64,000 nucleotides of DNA from Mangifera indica. Taxonomy: Eukaryota; Streptophyta; Magnoliopsida; Sapindales; Anacardiaceae. The stretch lies in contig NC_058151.1 in NCBI RefSeq assembly GCF_011075055.1, positions 4,854,251-4,918,250 on the forward strand, in the 5' to 3' direction. Below the pieces are notes generated by a model, which did not search any database, had not been told where the DNA came from, and worked only from the letters and a program-made list of their open reading frames with translations. This document shows, in pieces, positions 35,353 through 47,719 of this stretch. Numbering within the stretch: position 1 is the first letter of the stretch; every line of letters begins with the position of its first letter. Both the position numbers and the translations under genes were made by a program.

Positions 35353-36386
35353 AAATTTGGGGTTTAGGATTCAAGGGTCATTCGAGGGTATAGTCTAATG
35401 GGTTATAGATACTCAATAGTATCCTACATGCCTAAAGAGAAAGAAAGGGCTCGAGCTCGGGCTCGAGTTTCAGTTTTAGATGGAAGCAAAACCAATAAGA
35501 GATAATGCATATATTTTACGAACTATGAAAGGACACTTTACACTATACTACCCACAGTAGGACACATCCGTAATAAGACATAGACCTATAGTAAGGTCTA
35601 CTTACAGTATAGTATGCTCATAATATAACACAGTTCAAATTTTGGAATAGTGTAGTGAGAAAAAAAAAAGAGAGTTCGAGCCTAGAAAAGTGCTAAATCT
35701 CTATAGTCAACTTCCAAAAATATCAGATGGACACTAGATAGGACAAAATATGACCTAAATAGTAAAAGATAAGCCAGATTATTCCCTTGATTCTTTAAGG
35801 GGGTTATTACGTGAGTGATCAATAATAGGAAGAGAGATAGTTTACTTATTTATTTCCTTTTTATTGAGTGCTCTTACCCCTCACTTCTTTTCCTTTCATG
35901 ATGGCAGGTATAAGTGATCAGAGTAGCTATGAGGTAAGGTCAAGTCAGTGAAAATAGATTTGGGCTGAAGTAGGTTATCTATGTTTTATGTTACATGCGT
36001 ATGGTCGTATGATATTGTTAAATTCTGGCCTTATACAAATATTGTTTTTAGATAGCTATACAGTTGTACCTAAGGGTATGTACATGATTACTCTATGACT
36101 TCGGATGCTTTCAAATGATTTTTTTGTATGTGATATATACATCTTTTTTTCACTTCCAAATTTTCAGTTTTCACAGAATAATTTTTGAATGTTTTTAGTG
36201 AAAAGTTCATTTTAAAGTTTTTTTTTAAATAAATTTTTCAGATATTAATTAGTAATATTTTTTCTCTAGAGGGCGATACTTTTAGATAGGGATGTTATAT
36301 TTGCACATTACAAAAAGGGCAAATCATGTTGTGGATTTACATAACGCATCAATCCTAACTCACAAAATTACAATTCATGTATGTGA

Positions 36387-36734
36387 TGTTGACAAGTGGC
36401 TCTTTAAGTTCACATTGATTATTTTATTTTGTTTGTATTTTACCAAATGTTATAAATAGAAGCCTTGGTTTTAATTTTAAGATCATCTCAAAAAGTTACA
36501 ACTGTATAAAGAGACTTCTATTATTAAGGATCTCTAATAGTTTTATTTTTCATATATAATTGTTCTTTGAAGATAGTGAACGTGATCAGCAGCACTGAGG
36601 ACATAAGTATATTTATTGCACCTTGTAAATTCTTGTATTCTCTTTTATTTTTCTACATTTCCATATTCTACTTTATTTGTTTATTATATTTCAATAGCCT
36701 AGAGGTTGTGTATTTAAGTTTTCACTGCACAACA
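36387..36734 (+). repeat. 5' LTR of the Copia element
   Basis: 348 bp, TGTTG...CAACA. A TATAAATAG promoter-like box lies at 36451. The PBS follows immediately. Confidence 0.95.
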
Positions 36735-36736
36735 AT

Positions 36737-36749
36737 TGGTATCAAAACT
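36737..36749 (+). other. Primer-binding site of the Copia element
   Basis: TGGTATCAAAACT, two nucleotides after the 5' LTR. It is the initiator tRNA-Met complement with AAAAC in place of AGAGC, a degenerate PBS. Confidence 0.8.
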
Positions 36750-37014
36750 TTGGTTTAAGACAGTGAGTAGCTATTTATATGGTTATATGCATGTCTAGGA
36801 AAATATTGTCACAAGACTATAATAGTCTAAAGAGGTTGCGTCCCCTCCAGTTTTTCTTTGGTATTTTTTTGGTACATACTTAATCATTTTGAGCACTTAC
36901 TACTATCCTAGGTTTTGCGAAGTTTTTATTAGCTATTGAATGTAATAACTTGTGAAGCTTGGTTATTAAGAAATTTGTCTATCAAGTATAGCATCAATAT
37001 CAACAAAGACAACC

Positions 37015-37795
37015 ATGAAAACTGTAAAAATTGATGTGGAAAAAATTGATGGCCAAAACAATTTTAGCATGTGGCAGTGCATGGTCATGGACGCTTTATG
37101 TCAAGAAAATTTTGATATAGCTCTAGAGGATGAGAAACCAGAAAAGATGATGAGAAAGAATGAGCGAGGATTAATTGCCAAGCTTATGGTACAATTTGTA
37201 GGTGTCTTTTTAGAGAGCAGAAATATCTATTCATGAAAGAGACATATGCAAGTAAGATGTGGAAGGCATTAGAAACAAATATATGAATAAGAGTAATGAT
37301 AATCGATTGTATTTGAAGAAGAGATTGTTTTGCCTTCAATTGAAACTTGGTACAAGTATAAGTGATCATATTGATACTTTCAACCAGTTGATAGTAGATT
37401 TACTAAACCTAGATGAAATGTTCAAAGATAAAGATAAGATAATGCTACTACTGGGATCCCTTCCTAAGGAATTGGATCATCTAAGCATTGTTTTGCTTTA
37501 TAGAAAAGAGAAATTAACTTTTGATGAAGTATGTGCTGCTTTGAATAATAATGAAATTTGAAAGAAAGATCAATAAGAGAATAGAGATATGATAGTTGAA
37601 GCTTTTATTGCAAGAAGATGAAGTCAAAGCCATAACCAAGAAAGAAAGGTTAGATCTTAGTCAAAGAAAAGACCTAGTAAAGATGAATGTGCTTTTTGTT
37701 GAGAGAAGAGACATTAGAAGAAAGATTGTTTGAAGCTACAAAGGAAAGATAAAAGGAAGACTAAGGGAACTCCAATGCATGTGTAACTAAACTTG
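37015..37795 (+). pseudogene. Copia gag with CCHC knuckle
   Basis: It begins MKTVKIDVEKIDGQNNFSMW, a typical Copia Gag start. After a frameshift (37259 on) come YLKKRLFCLQLKLGTSISDH and LLLGSLPKELDHLSIVLL of the UBN2 domain. Around 37690 a C-x2-C-x4-H-x4-C knuckle (CAFC...H...DC) carries stops inside it. Gag would coat the retrotransposon RNA; this one is broken in several places. Confidence 0.88.
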
Positions 37796-37799
37796 AAGA

Positions 37800-39111
37800 A
37801 GATAAGTTAAAGTTTGTTCTAGTCAGTCTATCATCAACACCAAATTCTGATGAGTGAATCTTAGATTTGGGTTGCATCTATCATACGTGTCCATATAAGG
37901 AATGGTTTTCAATTATGAAAACCTAAAAGGTGGAGTTGTTCTCATAAGTGATGATAGCCTTTGCAAAACAGTAGGGATATGTTCAATTCATTTGAAGAAT
38001 AATGACAAATCAACTAGAGTTCAGATAGAAGTACGTGTACCATAGTTGAAAAAGAACCTCATTTCTTTAAGAGCTTTGGAATCTAAAGGCTTAAATGTGA
38101 TCATGCAAAATGGAATATTGAAAGTTATTTCTGATACCCTTATAGTAATAAATGGTACATAAAGAAATCACTTGTATTATTACAATAGTGGTACAAATTT
38201 TCAATTAGCAGTTGTGGTATCTAAGGAAGATATAGATTCTAAGATAACCAGACTTTAGCATATGTGTTTAGGACATCCAGGGGAAAAAACCTTATTTAGT
38301 TTGGTGAAACAAGACTTATTAAAAGGAGCAAAAACTTGCAAATTGGAATTTTGTGAGCATTATGTTATAGGAAAACAAACTAAAGTAAAATTTGATACTG
38401 CAATTCATAATATTGAAGGTATTTTGGATTATGTTCACTTTGATATATGGGAACCTACCAAGATAGCTTCTTTGGGAGGTAGGCATTACTTTGTTACTTT
38501 TGTTGATGACTTTTCAAGAAAAATGTGGGTGTATGGTTTAAAGAAGAAGAATGACATATTAAGTGTTTTCCCGAAATGAAAAAAGATAGTTAAAACTCAA
38601 ACAAGCAAAAAGACCAAGTGACTAAGGACTAATAAAGGTGGCGAGTATACTAGTGATCCGTTATCAGAAATTTGTCAGGTTAAAAGTACTGTATGTCATT
38701 TCTCAGTTAGAGAAATACTACAATAGAATGGGGTGACAAAACATATGAATTGGATGTTGTTGGAGAAAGTTCGATGTATATTGTCCAATGTTAGGTTGGG
38801 CAAAGTTTTTTGGGCTGAGACAGTTACATTTGCAAGTCATCTCATCAACCGTTTACCATTCATTGTAACTGAAGGCAAAACATCCCTTAAAGTATGGTCT
38901 GGAAAGCTTGTTAATGACTATGATTCCTTACAAGTGTTTGGTTCTATTGTTCATTATCATATGAAGAAGTCTAAGTTAGATCCAAGAGCCAAGAAAACAC
39001 TTTTCATGGGAATTAGCTGAAGAGTAAAGGGATATTGTCTTTGATGTCCAAATTCAAAGAAGATTGTTCATAGTAGAGATATTACTTTTGATGAATATGT
39101 CGTGTTAAAGA
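37800..39111 (+). pseudogene. Copia protease/integrase portion, split by the gypsy insertion
   Basis: GAG-pre-integrase and integrase motifs are seen in several frames: LGHPGEKTLFSLVKQDLL, then VHFDIWEP (first catalytic Asp) and FVTFVDDFSRKMWVYGL, then FWAETVTFASHLINRLPF and a C-terminal KGY-x-C-P / HSRDITFDEYVVLKK region. The coding sense stops exactly at the AGGTA target copy (39112-39116) and resumes at 47720. Frameshifts and stops occur throughout. Confidence 0.88.
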
Positions 39112-39116
39112 AGGTA

Positions 39117-41197
39117 TGAAATACCCAAATATTAGTTATGGGAAACTTTAGGGGGGCTATATAAAATTTTGTGTAAGTATGGGTTTAAATGTAAACTTTC
39201 CAGTAAATATTAATAAAGCCATTAGGCTTTGTTTTTCTTTTCATTCTTCAACGAAAAGAAGCAGAGACACAGACGAGAGAAAAGAGAGAAAGAAAGGAAG
39301 AGAAGGGAAAAAAGAAAAGAAAAAAAGAAAGAAGAAAGGAAGGAAAAAAGGAGAGAAGGGAAGAAAGAAAAGAAAAGAAGAAAGGAAAGAAAGAGGGAGA
39401 AAAAAGAAAGAAGAGAAAGGAAATTTAAAGGAAAAGGGGATAGGGTATTTAATTTTTTTCAAATAATTTTAAGGTTTGATTTTCACTGTTCAATTTAGGG
39501 ATTTCTAAAATTCTAACCATGTTGTTTCAAATTGGTTTGAATAGGTGAAGAAGAAAGAAAAATAACAACAGATTTCAACACCGACTTAGAGACAACCCAA
39601 ATCAGTGAATGAGAATAAACTTTTCTCTATAGTTTTTTTGTATAATATACATTTATAGTCCTATGAAATTGTATGGCACTGATTGTGAATCCTTGAAAAT
39701 GGTAGCATGGATTTGGTGGAAATCTCTTAAAAAAAATAAAGAAATAATAGTTTCCTTTATGCATGTTATGGATTTAGGTTATGAGTGGCTATAGAGTAAA
39801 AGTTATATTATTATATGGATTCAGAATGCTTAGTTAAGTTATTTTGTGTGTAACCGATAACCACAATGAAAAAAAAATTTTAGTTGGTGACCAAGTGAAT
39901 TTCTAAAAATTGATTAAATTGATGTTGTGTTGTGGTTGTGTTGGAAGTGTTTAATTTAGCCTTATATGTGAATGACATTGCTTAAGGTGGTTGTGGCATT
40001 TTCCAATGATTATTGTCCAAAAAAATTCATATTATCAAGTCATTTTATTATATATATATATATGATGATAAGAAATTATATCATTAAGAGGTTCTTGGTT
40101 ATTACCTATTATGAAATTAGTGTTCTGCCTGTGTGATATTTATGTCAGGTATGACAGATTTAGATATTCTGCCTATGCAATATTTTTGTCAGGTACGACA
40201 GACTTTAGTGCTATGCATGTATTTTATTTCATGCCAAGTATGACAGATTTGAGTGCTCTGCCCGTGTGAGATGACAGTATATCAGGTATAATAGTTGTTT
40301 TCCTCTTGCTTTGCGTATGTGGGGACACCCTTTAGGTATGACAAATTTTCCTTGATATGATATTTTTCTGATATGTGTATGTTGATTGTTACATTATAAC
40401 AGTTATTGAGGTAAACGTGAAAAATTCATAAGTGATTGATATGTCTATATGAGATAAAGTTAGTACGGTTAAATTTACTTGTAGTGACAATTAACTTGCA
40501 TGAGGTTATTATGTTATGAACATTCAAGTTAATGTACTTGATTAGCCTATGATCTCAAGCATAATTAAATTGTTTAGATTAAGTATGGTATGTCTTAGTT
40601 GGATTGCTTATTCTTCCCTTTTAAACTTAACATTGTGTGTGTGTGGTTGAAATTATGGCATGTTGTTATTCTTTACATGCATTCAATATTCTTATAGATT
40701 TAAATTGCCTACTCAGTGAGCCTTCAGCTCACCCTTATAAATATTTCCCTCCAAGACATCCTCTAGATCGTGTGGGATAATGTTTCGTTGGGTTGTTCCA
40801 CAGTGTAGCATCCTTAGTAGGTGTCTTCATTGCACACATCCATATAGATTTTTTTTGTTGTTTTTTTTTTAAGAAACTTATGAAATGTTGAAGGGCTAGA
40901 GGCTAATTAAACTATTCTTATGATTTTTTTGAAATGAACAAAGATGTAAATTTTTGTTATGTATATGATAAGGCTGGAGGCTTGATTCCAGGTTTATTTT
41001 ATGGTTTTTGGATTTAATCAAGATGTATCATGCTTTGTAACTAGGTAAAGGCTGGAACTCTATAGATGATATTAGATTAAGTGCTATTATATGGTGAAAA
41101 ATTTTTAAAACAGAAATATAGGACGCATTTCGCCCCTCTAAGCCATGATGGTGCTTACAGAGGTTATGAGATTAGCGGGTCGGGATGGGTTCTATCA
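39117..41197 (+). repeat. 5' LTR of the gypsy element
   Basis: 2081 bp, TG...CA. Contains a purine tract (39275-39425) and ~60-bp tandem units at about 40125-40275 (repeated GTATGACAGA phrases). Confidence 0.95.
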
Positions 41198-41200
41198 ACT

Positions 41201-41212
41201 TGGTATCAGAGT
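41201..41212 (+). other. Primer-binding site of the gypsy element
   Basis: TGGTATCAGAGT, three nucleotides after the LTR; initiator tRNA-Met type. Confidence 0.88.
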
Positions 41213-41295
41213 AAAGGTTGTAGATTCTAAGGGCAGTTTAATAAGCATACATATAAGTTTCTAAATCACTTTAAATTGTATTTGTAGACACTAAC

Positions 41296-42450
41296 ATGAG
41301 GCGACGTAGCCAACCTCGCATGAGACCTATTGGAGATTTATTAACTCTTCAAGTTGTAAGAGAGTGTTAACACCATTGAAAGAGTAGAAAAATTAGACGC
41401 CAAAACCTTTGATGGGATTGGAGATCTTACAGTTGCAGAGTCTTGGATGATTAGAACAGAGCGTATATTTGAGGTGATTGAGTGTTCAAACTTTCAGAAA
41501 CTACAGTTTGTTGTCTTCCTTTTGGAAGGTAAGGTATATCATTGGTGAAAAATTGTACAACAAAAATACAGGGATTCGACAACAATAACTTTGGAAAGCT
41601 TTTGTCAAGAGTTTTCATATCACCACTATTCAAAGGTGCACCAAGATGCAAAAAGAAGTGAATTTCTTAGACTGACCCCAAGGAAGTATATCGGTGGAGG
41701 AATATATGAATAAATTCATTGAGCTCTCTCGGTTTGCCCCGTTAATTGCAGAAGATGAGAGAGAGAGGTATAAAAAATTTGAAAAGGGTCTTCGAGGATG
41801 AATTAAAACAGTAGTGATTACAAGCTCTTACTCAGAGTTTCAAAAATTGGTAGAAGCACCCATGAGAGTTGAAGAGAGCCTCATAGAGATATAGAAGAAA
41901 GAACCCTAGGGGCAAAAGTGAAGGGTTAGTGGTTAGGTTTCAGGTGGGCATAAAGATATAATATAGAAAAAAAAAGGCAAATTTTCTAGACAGTCAAGTG
42001 AATCTTTCCAAAGTGTGAGATCCAAACCTTAAGGGGGTCAAAGACAGTTTCAAAGGCAACAGTCAATGGGGAATAACACTTGGAATCAAGGGTCTCCAAG
42101 AGGCACATCTTAAGATAGTAAAGGTTAACACTCTCAATGTATTAGGTGTGGTAGATTTCATTCGGGACAATGTTAGAGAGGGGTATTGAGCTATTATCGT
42201 TGTGGACAGTTTGTACATTTTAAAAGAGATTGCTATTTATCATCTCAAGTTAGTAATGTTACTCAAAGATCAGTCAAGCAAAATTTTCAGAAAAGTAATG
42301 GTCAGTGTCAAAGACACCAAGGGCCTCAAATTAGAGAAGAGTCTAGTGTGGGTACTCAAGGGCAGGCTAGTGGTATTCATAGTGGCAATGATCGACATAA
42401 GGGATCGAGACAACCTCAGGCTCAAACACATATTTTTGCTCTAACTTAAT
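41296..42450 (+). pseudogene. Gypsy gag
   Basis: From an ATG at 41296 (MRRRSQPRMRPIGDLL). Retrotransposon-gag phrases follow, including FDGIGDLTVAESWM and QFVVFLLEGKVYHW-like sequence, then a zinc knuckle reading YYRCGQFVHFKRDC at about 42190 in which the first Cys is Tyr. Several stops and frameshifts. Confidence 0.85.
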
Positions 42451-42499
42451 AAGAAGCCTATGTCTCTCCAATGTGGTTACAAGTATGTTGTTCATCTTT

Positions 42500-44150
42500 G
42501 ACTGAGAGGCTTTCACTTTAATTGATCATGGTTCTACTCATTCTTTTGTTTCTTAAGCATTTGCTAAGCATTCCGATAAGGAGTTAGAATCCTTAGAATG
42601 TAAATTGGAGGTAGCTACTCTTGTAAGAGAGTCAATTTTAGTAGAAAATGTCTTCAAGGGTAGTAGGGTTAAAATGGGTATCCATGAGTTAGAGGCAGAT
42701 TTGATTCCTTGTCTATCCAAGATTTTGATGTGATTATGGGGATAGATTGGTTAGCTTGTCATCGTGATACCATTGATTATTTTGGTAAGGAAGTAGCCTT
42801 TAAACAGCCGGGTAAACCTGAGTTTATTTTCTATAGGGAACATCACATTATTCTTTCTTGTGTCATCTTTACTGTAGTTGCTAGATGATTCCTTCAAAAG
42901 GGATATCAAGCTTATATAGCACATGTTGTAGACACTAGAGTTGGTGAATCAAAGATAGAAGATATTCCAGTGGTTAGAGGTTTTCCAATCGTATTCCCTG
43001 ATGATCTACCCAGACTATCACCTAACAGAAAGGTTAAGTTTTCAATAGATTTGATTCCTGTCATTGGCCCCTTATAGAATGACTCTGATTATAGACAATT
43101 GAACAAAGTGATAGTACGTAATAAGTATCCACTACCTCAGATTGCTAATTTGGTTGATCAATTGCAAGGTGCTAAGGTTTTCTCTAAGATAGACTTGCGT
43201 TCAAGATACCATTAACTAAAGATTAAGGAGTCAGATGTTCCAAAGACTGCTTTTAGAACTCGTTATAGATATTATGAGTTCTTGGTGATGCCTTTTGGAT
43301 TAACTAATGTACCCGTAACATTCATGGATTTGATTAATAGAATGTTTCGCTCTTTTTTGGATCGTTTTGTAGTGGTATTTATTGATGATATTTTGGTTTA
43401 TTCCCAAAATAAGACAGAGCACAAAGAACACTTTAGAATAGTCTTACAAATTTTACAGGAAAAACAACTCTATGCTAAATTCAGTGTCAATTTTGGCTAA
43501 ATAAAGTTACATTTTTGGGGCATGTCATTTCAGTAGATGGTGTATGTGTTAACCCACAAAAGGTGGAAGCAGTTTTGAAATGGGAGAGGTCTACCAACGT
43601 TACTGAAATTAGAAGTTTTCTCGGTCTTGTTAGATATTATCGAAGATTTGTTAAAGGATTTAAAATAGTAGCATTGTTAACTAAACTAACTTGAAAAGAT
43701 GTAAGGTTTGACTGGGATGTTGAATATGAGTAAAGTTTTCAAGAGTTGAAAACAAGATTGACTTCAGCCCTTGTACTTACCTTACCCTCGAGTACAGATG
43801 GATTTGTGGTATATAGTGATGCTTCTAAACAGGGTTTAGGTTGTGTATTGATGCAACATGGGAAAGTGATAGCTTATGCTTCTAGATAACTCAAAAAGCA
43901 TGAAATGAACTACCTAACTCATGACTTAGAATTTGCAGTTGTAGTATAGGCATTAAAAATCTAGAGACATTATCTTTGTGGGGTAACTTGTCAAATTTAT
44001 ACGGATCACAAAAGCTTGAAATATTTATTTACACAAAAAGAGTTGAACCTTTGACAGAGGAGATGGATTGAGCTTATTAAAGATTATGATTGTTCGATCG
44101 ATTATCATTCGGGAAAAGCAAATGTCGTCACAGATGCACTTAATAGAAAA
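42500..44150 (+). pseudogene. Gypsy protease, reverse transcriptase and RNase H
   Basis: Protease relic: LIDHGSTHSFVS near 42520 (usual D-S/T-G changed to DHGST) and VIMGIDWLACH near 42735. [49 protein letters not shown] and the catalytic [10 protein letters not shown] at about 43380, intact there. RNase H: YSDASKQGLGCVLMQHGKVI at about 43815, TDHKSLKYLFTQKEL, and NVVTDALNRK. Interrupted by several stops. Confidence 0.92.
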
Positions 44151-44283
44151 TCTCTAGGTGTTGTAGCACATGTGAAGATGAAACCTTGTTCCTTGTTGAT
44201 GGAATTGAGGACCTTAAAGGCTAAATAGAGTATGAGTAATTCAAAAGTATTATTAGCTAGTCTTCAAATTTGACCCATGTTAA

Positions 44284-45690
44284 TTGATTGAATCTGAAAA
44301 CTCAACATTTAGACCTTCATTTAATGAAGTTAAAAAATTAAGTAAAGGATTGCGGGCAGATTTTATAGTAAAATATGATGGCATGCTTATGATGAGAGAT
44401 AGAATTTGTGTACCATATCATAAGGAATTAAAGAAGGAAATTTTAGATGAGGTTTATGCCTCAGCCTATGCCTTACATCCAGGTAGTATTGAGATGTATC
44501 GTATCTTGAAGGATCATTATTGGTGGCAAGGAATGAAAAGAGAGATCGCAAAATTTGTTTCTAGATGTTTAGTGTGCCAACAAGTGAAAGTTGAACATCA
44601 AAGATCCACTGGACTTTTGCAACCACTTCCTATTTCTCAATGGAAATGAGAGCATATTACCATGGATTTTGTGTCAGGCCTTCCTCGTACCAAGAATGGG
44701 TATGATGGCATTTGGGTGATTATAGATTGTCTAACAAAATCAGTCCATTTCCTCCCAATCAAAACCACACATTCGCTTGATAAGTTGGCAAGTATTTATG
44801 TAATTGAGATTGTACGTCTTCATAGTGCTCCAGTATCCATAATATCAAATAGAGATCCTAAGTTTACTTCTCGGTTTTGGCCAAGTTTACAAAATGTTTT
44901 GGGTACAAAGTTGAAATTTAGCACAATCTTTCACCCTCAAACTGATGGATAGTCAGAAAGAACCATCCAAATTTTAGAAGATATGTTAAGGGCTTATGTA
45001 ATGGAGTACAAGGGTAGTTGGGATAATTATTTACCTTTAGCAGAATTTGCCTGCAATAATAACTATCAAGCTAGCATTGGAATGCCTGTGTATGAAGCCT
45101 TGTATGGTAGAAAATGCAGAACTCCAGTATGTTGAAATGAAGTGGGTAAAAGAGTATTACTAGACCCTGAGATCATACAAGACATGAATTAAAAGATTTG
45201 TCTTATTCGGCAATGGCTGAAAGCAACTCAAGATAGAAAAAAAAGCTATGTTGATAAGCGTAGAAGAGAATTGGAGTTCCAAGTGGGTGAAAAGGTTTTT
45301 CTACGAGTTTCACCTTGGAAGGGTTTATTAAGGTTTGGGAAACGAGGTAAACTAAACCCAAAATATATTGGCCCATATGAAATCCTTGAGAGAGTAAGAG
45401 TTGTGGCATATCGATTGGCCTTACCGCTTGAATTATCTAAGATACATAATGTTTTTTCATGTTTCTATGCTTCGTAAGTATGTGCCTGATCCCACTCATA
45501 TTCTTCAGCAACAACCGATTGAGTTACCAAAAAAGGCCATAAAGAATTATCGATGTGAAACAACAAATGCTTCATATTAGAACTATTTCTTAGGTTAACG
45601 TACATTGGAAAAATCACTCGGTGGAAGAAGTGACTTGGGAACGTGAAAAGGACATGTAGGCTCAATATCCAGAATTGTTTCAATCAGGTA
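44284..45690 (+). pseudogene. Gypsy integrase with chromodomain-like C-terminus
   Basis: HHCC finger (HPGSIEMYRILKDHYWWQGM, then CLVCQQVK), core with MDFVSGLPRTKNGYDGIWVI and then ISNRDPKFTSRFW, where N replaces the catalytic Asp of the usual SDRD. FHPQTDG and SERTIQILEDMLRAYV follow after a stop. Next come KVFLRVSPWKGLLRFGKRGK and KYIGPYEILER, and finally HWKNHSVEEVTWEREKDM, which resembles the chromodomain end of Tekay elements that steers integration to heterochromatin. Stops and frameshifts make it inactive. Confidence 0.92.
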
Positions 45691-45717
45691 CATAATTTCA
45701 GGGACGAAATTTTTTTT

Positions 45718-45731
45718 CTAGGGAGGAAGGT
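45718..45731 (+). other. Polypurine tract of the gypsy element
   Basis: Purine-rich AGGGAGGAAGG directly before the 3' LTR, after a GGGACGAAATTT phrase common at this place in Tekay-type elements. Primes plus-strand DNA synthesis. Confidence 0.8.
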
Positions 45732-47714
45732 TGAAATACCCAAATATTAGTTATGGGAAACTTTAGGGGGGCTATGTGAAATTTTGTGTAAGTATGGGTT
45801 TAAATGAAACTTTCTAGTAAATATTAATAAAGCCTTTAGGCTTTGTTTTTCTTTTCATTCTTCAACGAAAAGATGCAGAGACACAGACGAGAGAAAAAGA
45901 GAGAAGGGAAGAAAGAAAAGAAAAAAAGAAAGAAGAAAGGAAAGAAATAGGGAGAAAGAAGAAGGAAGAGAAAAGAAGTTTAAAGGAAAAGGGGATAGGG
46001 TATTTAATTTTGTTCAAATAATTTTTGGGGTTTGATTTTCACTGTTCAATTTAGGGATTTCCAAAATTCTAACCATGTTGTTTCAAATTGGTTTGAATAG
46101 GTAAAGAAGAAGGAAGAATAGCAAGAGATTTCAACACCGACTTAGAGACCATCCAAATCAGTAAGTAGGAATAAACTTTTCTCTATAGTTTTTTTGTATA
46201 ATTTACATTTATAGTCTTGTGAAATTTTATGGTATTTATTGTGAATCCTTGAAAATGGTAGCATGGATTTGGTGGAAATCTCTCAAAAAAAAAAAAAAAA
46301 AGAAACAATAGTTTCCTTTATGCATGTTATGGATTTAGGTTATAGGTGGCTATAGAGTAAAAGTTATATTATTATATGGATTCAGAATGCTTAGTTAAGT
46401 TATGTTGTGTGTAACTGATAACCACAATGAAAAAAAAAATTTTAGTTGGTGACCAAGTGAATTTCTAGAAATTGATTAAATTGATGTTGTGTTGTGGTTA
46501 CGTTGGAAGTGTTTAATTTAGCCTTATATGTGATTGACATTGCTTAGGGTGGTTGTGGCATTTGCCGATGATTATTGTCCAAAAAAATTCATATTATCAA
46601 GTCATTTTATTATATATATATAGTGATAAGAAATTATATCATTCAAAGGTTCTTAGTTATTACCTATTATGCAATTAGTGTTCTACCTGTGTGAAATTTA
46701 TGCCAGGTATGATAGACTTTAGTGCTCTACTTGTGCTTTATTACATGCCAAGTATGACAGATATGAGTGCTCTGCTCATGTGAGATAACGGTATATCGAG
46801 TATGATAGTTGTTTTCCTCTTGCTCTGCCTATGTGGGGACGCCCTTTGGGTATAACAGATTTTCCTTGATATGATATTTTTCTGATATGTGTATATTGAT
46901 TATTACATTATAACAGTTATTGAGTTGAACATGAAAAATTCATAAATGATTGATATGTCCATATGAGATAAAGTTAGTATGGTTAAATTTACTTGTAGTG
47001 ACAATTAACTTGCGTGAGGTTATTATGTTATGAACATTCAAGTTAATGCACATGATGAGTCTGTGGTCTCAAACATAATTAGCATTGTTTGGATTAAGTA
47101 TGGTATATCTTATTTGGATTGCTTATTCTTCCCTTTTAAACTTAACATTATGTGTGTGTGGCTGATACTATGACATGTTATTATTCTTTACATGCAATCA
47201 ATATTCTTATATATTTAAATTACCTACTCACTGAGCCTTCAACTCACCCTTATAAATATTTCCCTCCAGGACATCCTCTAGATCGTGTTGGATAGTGTTT
47301 CGTTGGGTTGTACCATGGTGTAGCATCCTTAGTAGGTGTCCTCATTACACACATCCATATAGATTTTTTTTTTTGTTGTTTTTTTTAGAAACTTGTGAAA
47401 TATTGAAGGGTCAGAGGCCTAATTAAACTATTCTCATGATTTTTTTGAAATGAATGAAGATGTAAATTTTTGTTATGTATATGATAAAGCCGGAGGTCTA
47501 ATTCCAGGTTTATTTTATGGTTTTTGGATTTAATCAAGATGTATCATACTTTGTGACCAGGTAAAGGCTGGAAGTCTATAGATGATATTAGATTAAGCGC
47601 TATTATATGGTGTAGAAATTTTTAAAACAAAAATACAGGACCCATTTCGCTCCTCTAAGCCATGACGGTGCTTACAGAGGTTATGAGATTAGTGGGTCGG
47701 GATAAGTCTTGTCA
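45732..47714 (+). repeat. 3' LTR of the gypsy element
   Basis: 1983 bp, about 100 bp shorter than the 5' LTR because of a shorter purine tract and one fewer GTATGACAGA unit, among other small indels. Scattered substitutions separate the two LTRs. Confidence 0.95.
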
Positions 47715-47719
47715 AGGTA

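Larger units (their letters stand above)
32927..36299 (+). repeat. Probable large Ty3/gypsy LTR remnant
   Basis: It starts TGTAACACCTAAGACC and ends GATAGGGATGTTATA, resembling the TGTAACACC...GGTGTTACA ends of long plant gypsy LTRs. Inside are tandem repeats, a GGAAAGCTCTTTGAA-type phrase, a purine-only tract (about 35233-35352) and no domains, all typical of 2-4 kb chromovirus LTRs. No target duplication could be matched and the final CA appears changed to TA. It could be a solo LTR or unrelated repeat DNA. The boundaries are inference. Confidence 0.4.
39117..47714 (+). mobile_element. Complete but inactive Ty3/gypsy (Tekay-like chromovirus) nested in Copia
   Basis: Two ~2-kb LTRs with the same ends (TGAAATACCCAAATATTAG to TCA) are flanked by AGGTA on both sides (39112-39116, 47715-47719). 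A PBS, gag with knuckle, protease, RT, RNase H, integrase and a chromodomain-like C-terminus follow in gypsy order; a polypurine tract precedes the 3' LTR. The 8.6-kb length, long LTRs, PBS type and the NHSVEEVTWEREKDM end fit the Tekay/Del clade; the clade is inference. Stops in every domain show it is dead. Confidence 0.95.

Noticed and set aside
35189..35398. Lys/Glu/Arg-rich open frame
   Set aside because: Product of the purine-only tract; the same is true of the frames at 39179-39498 in the gypsy LTR.
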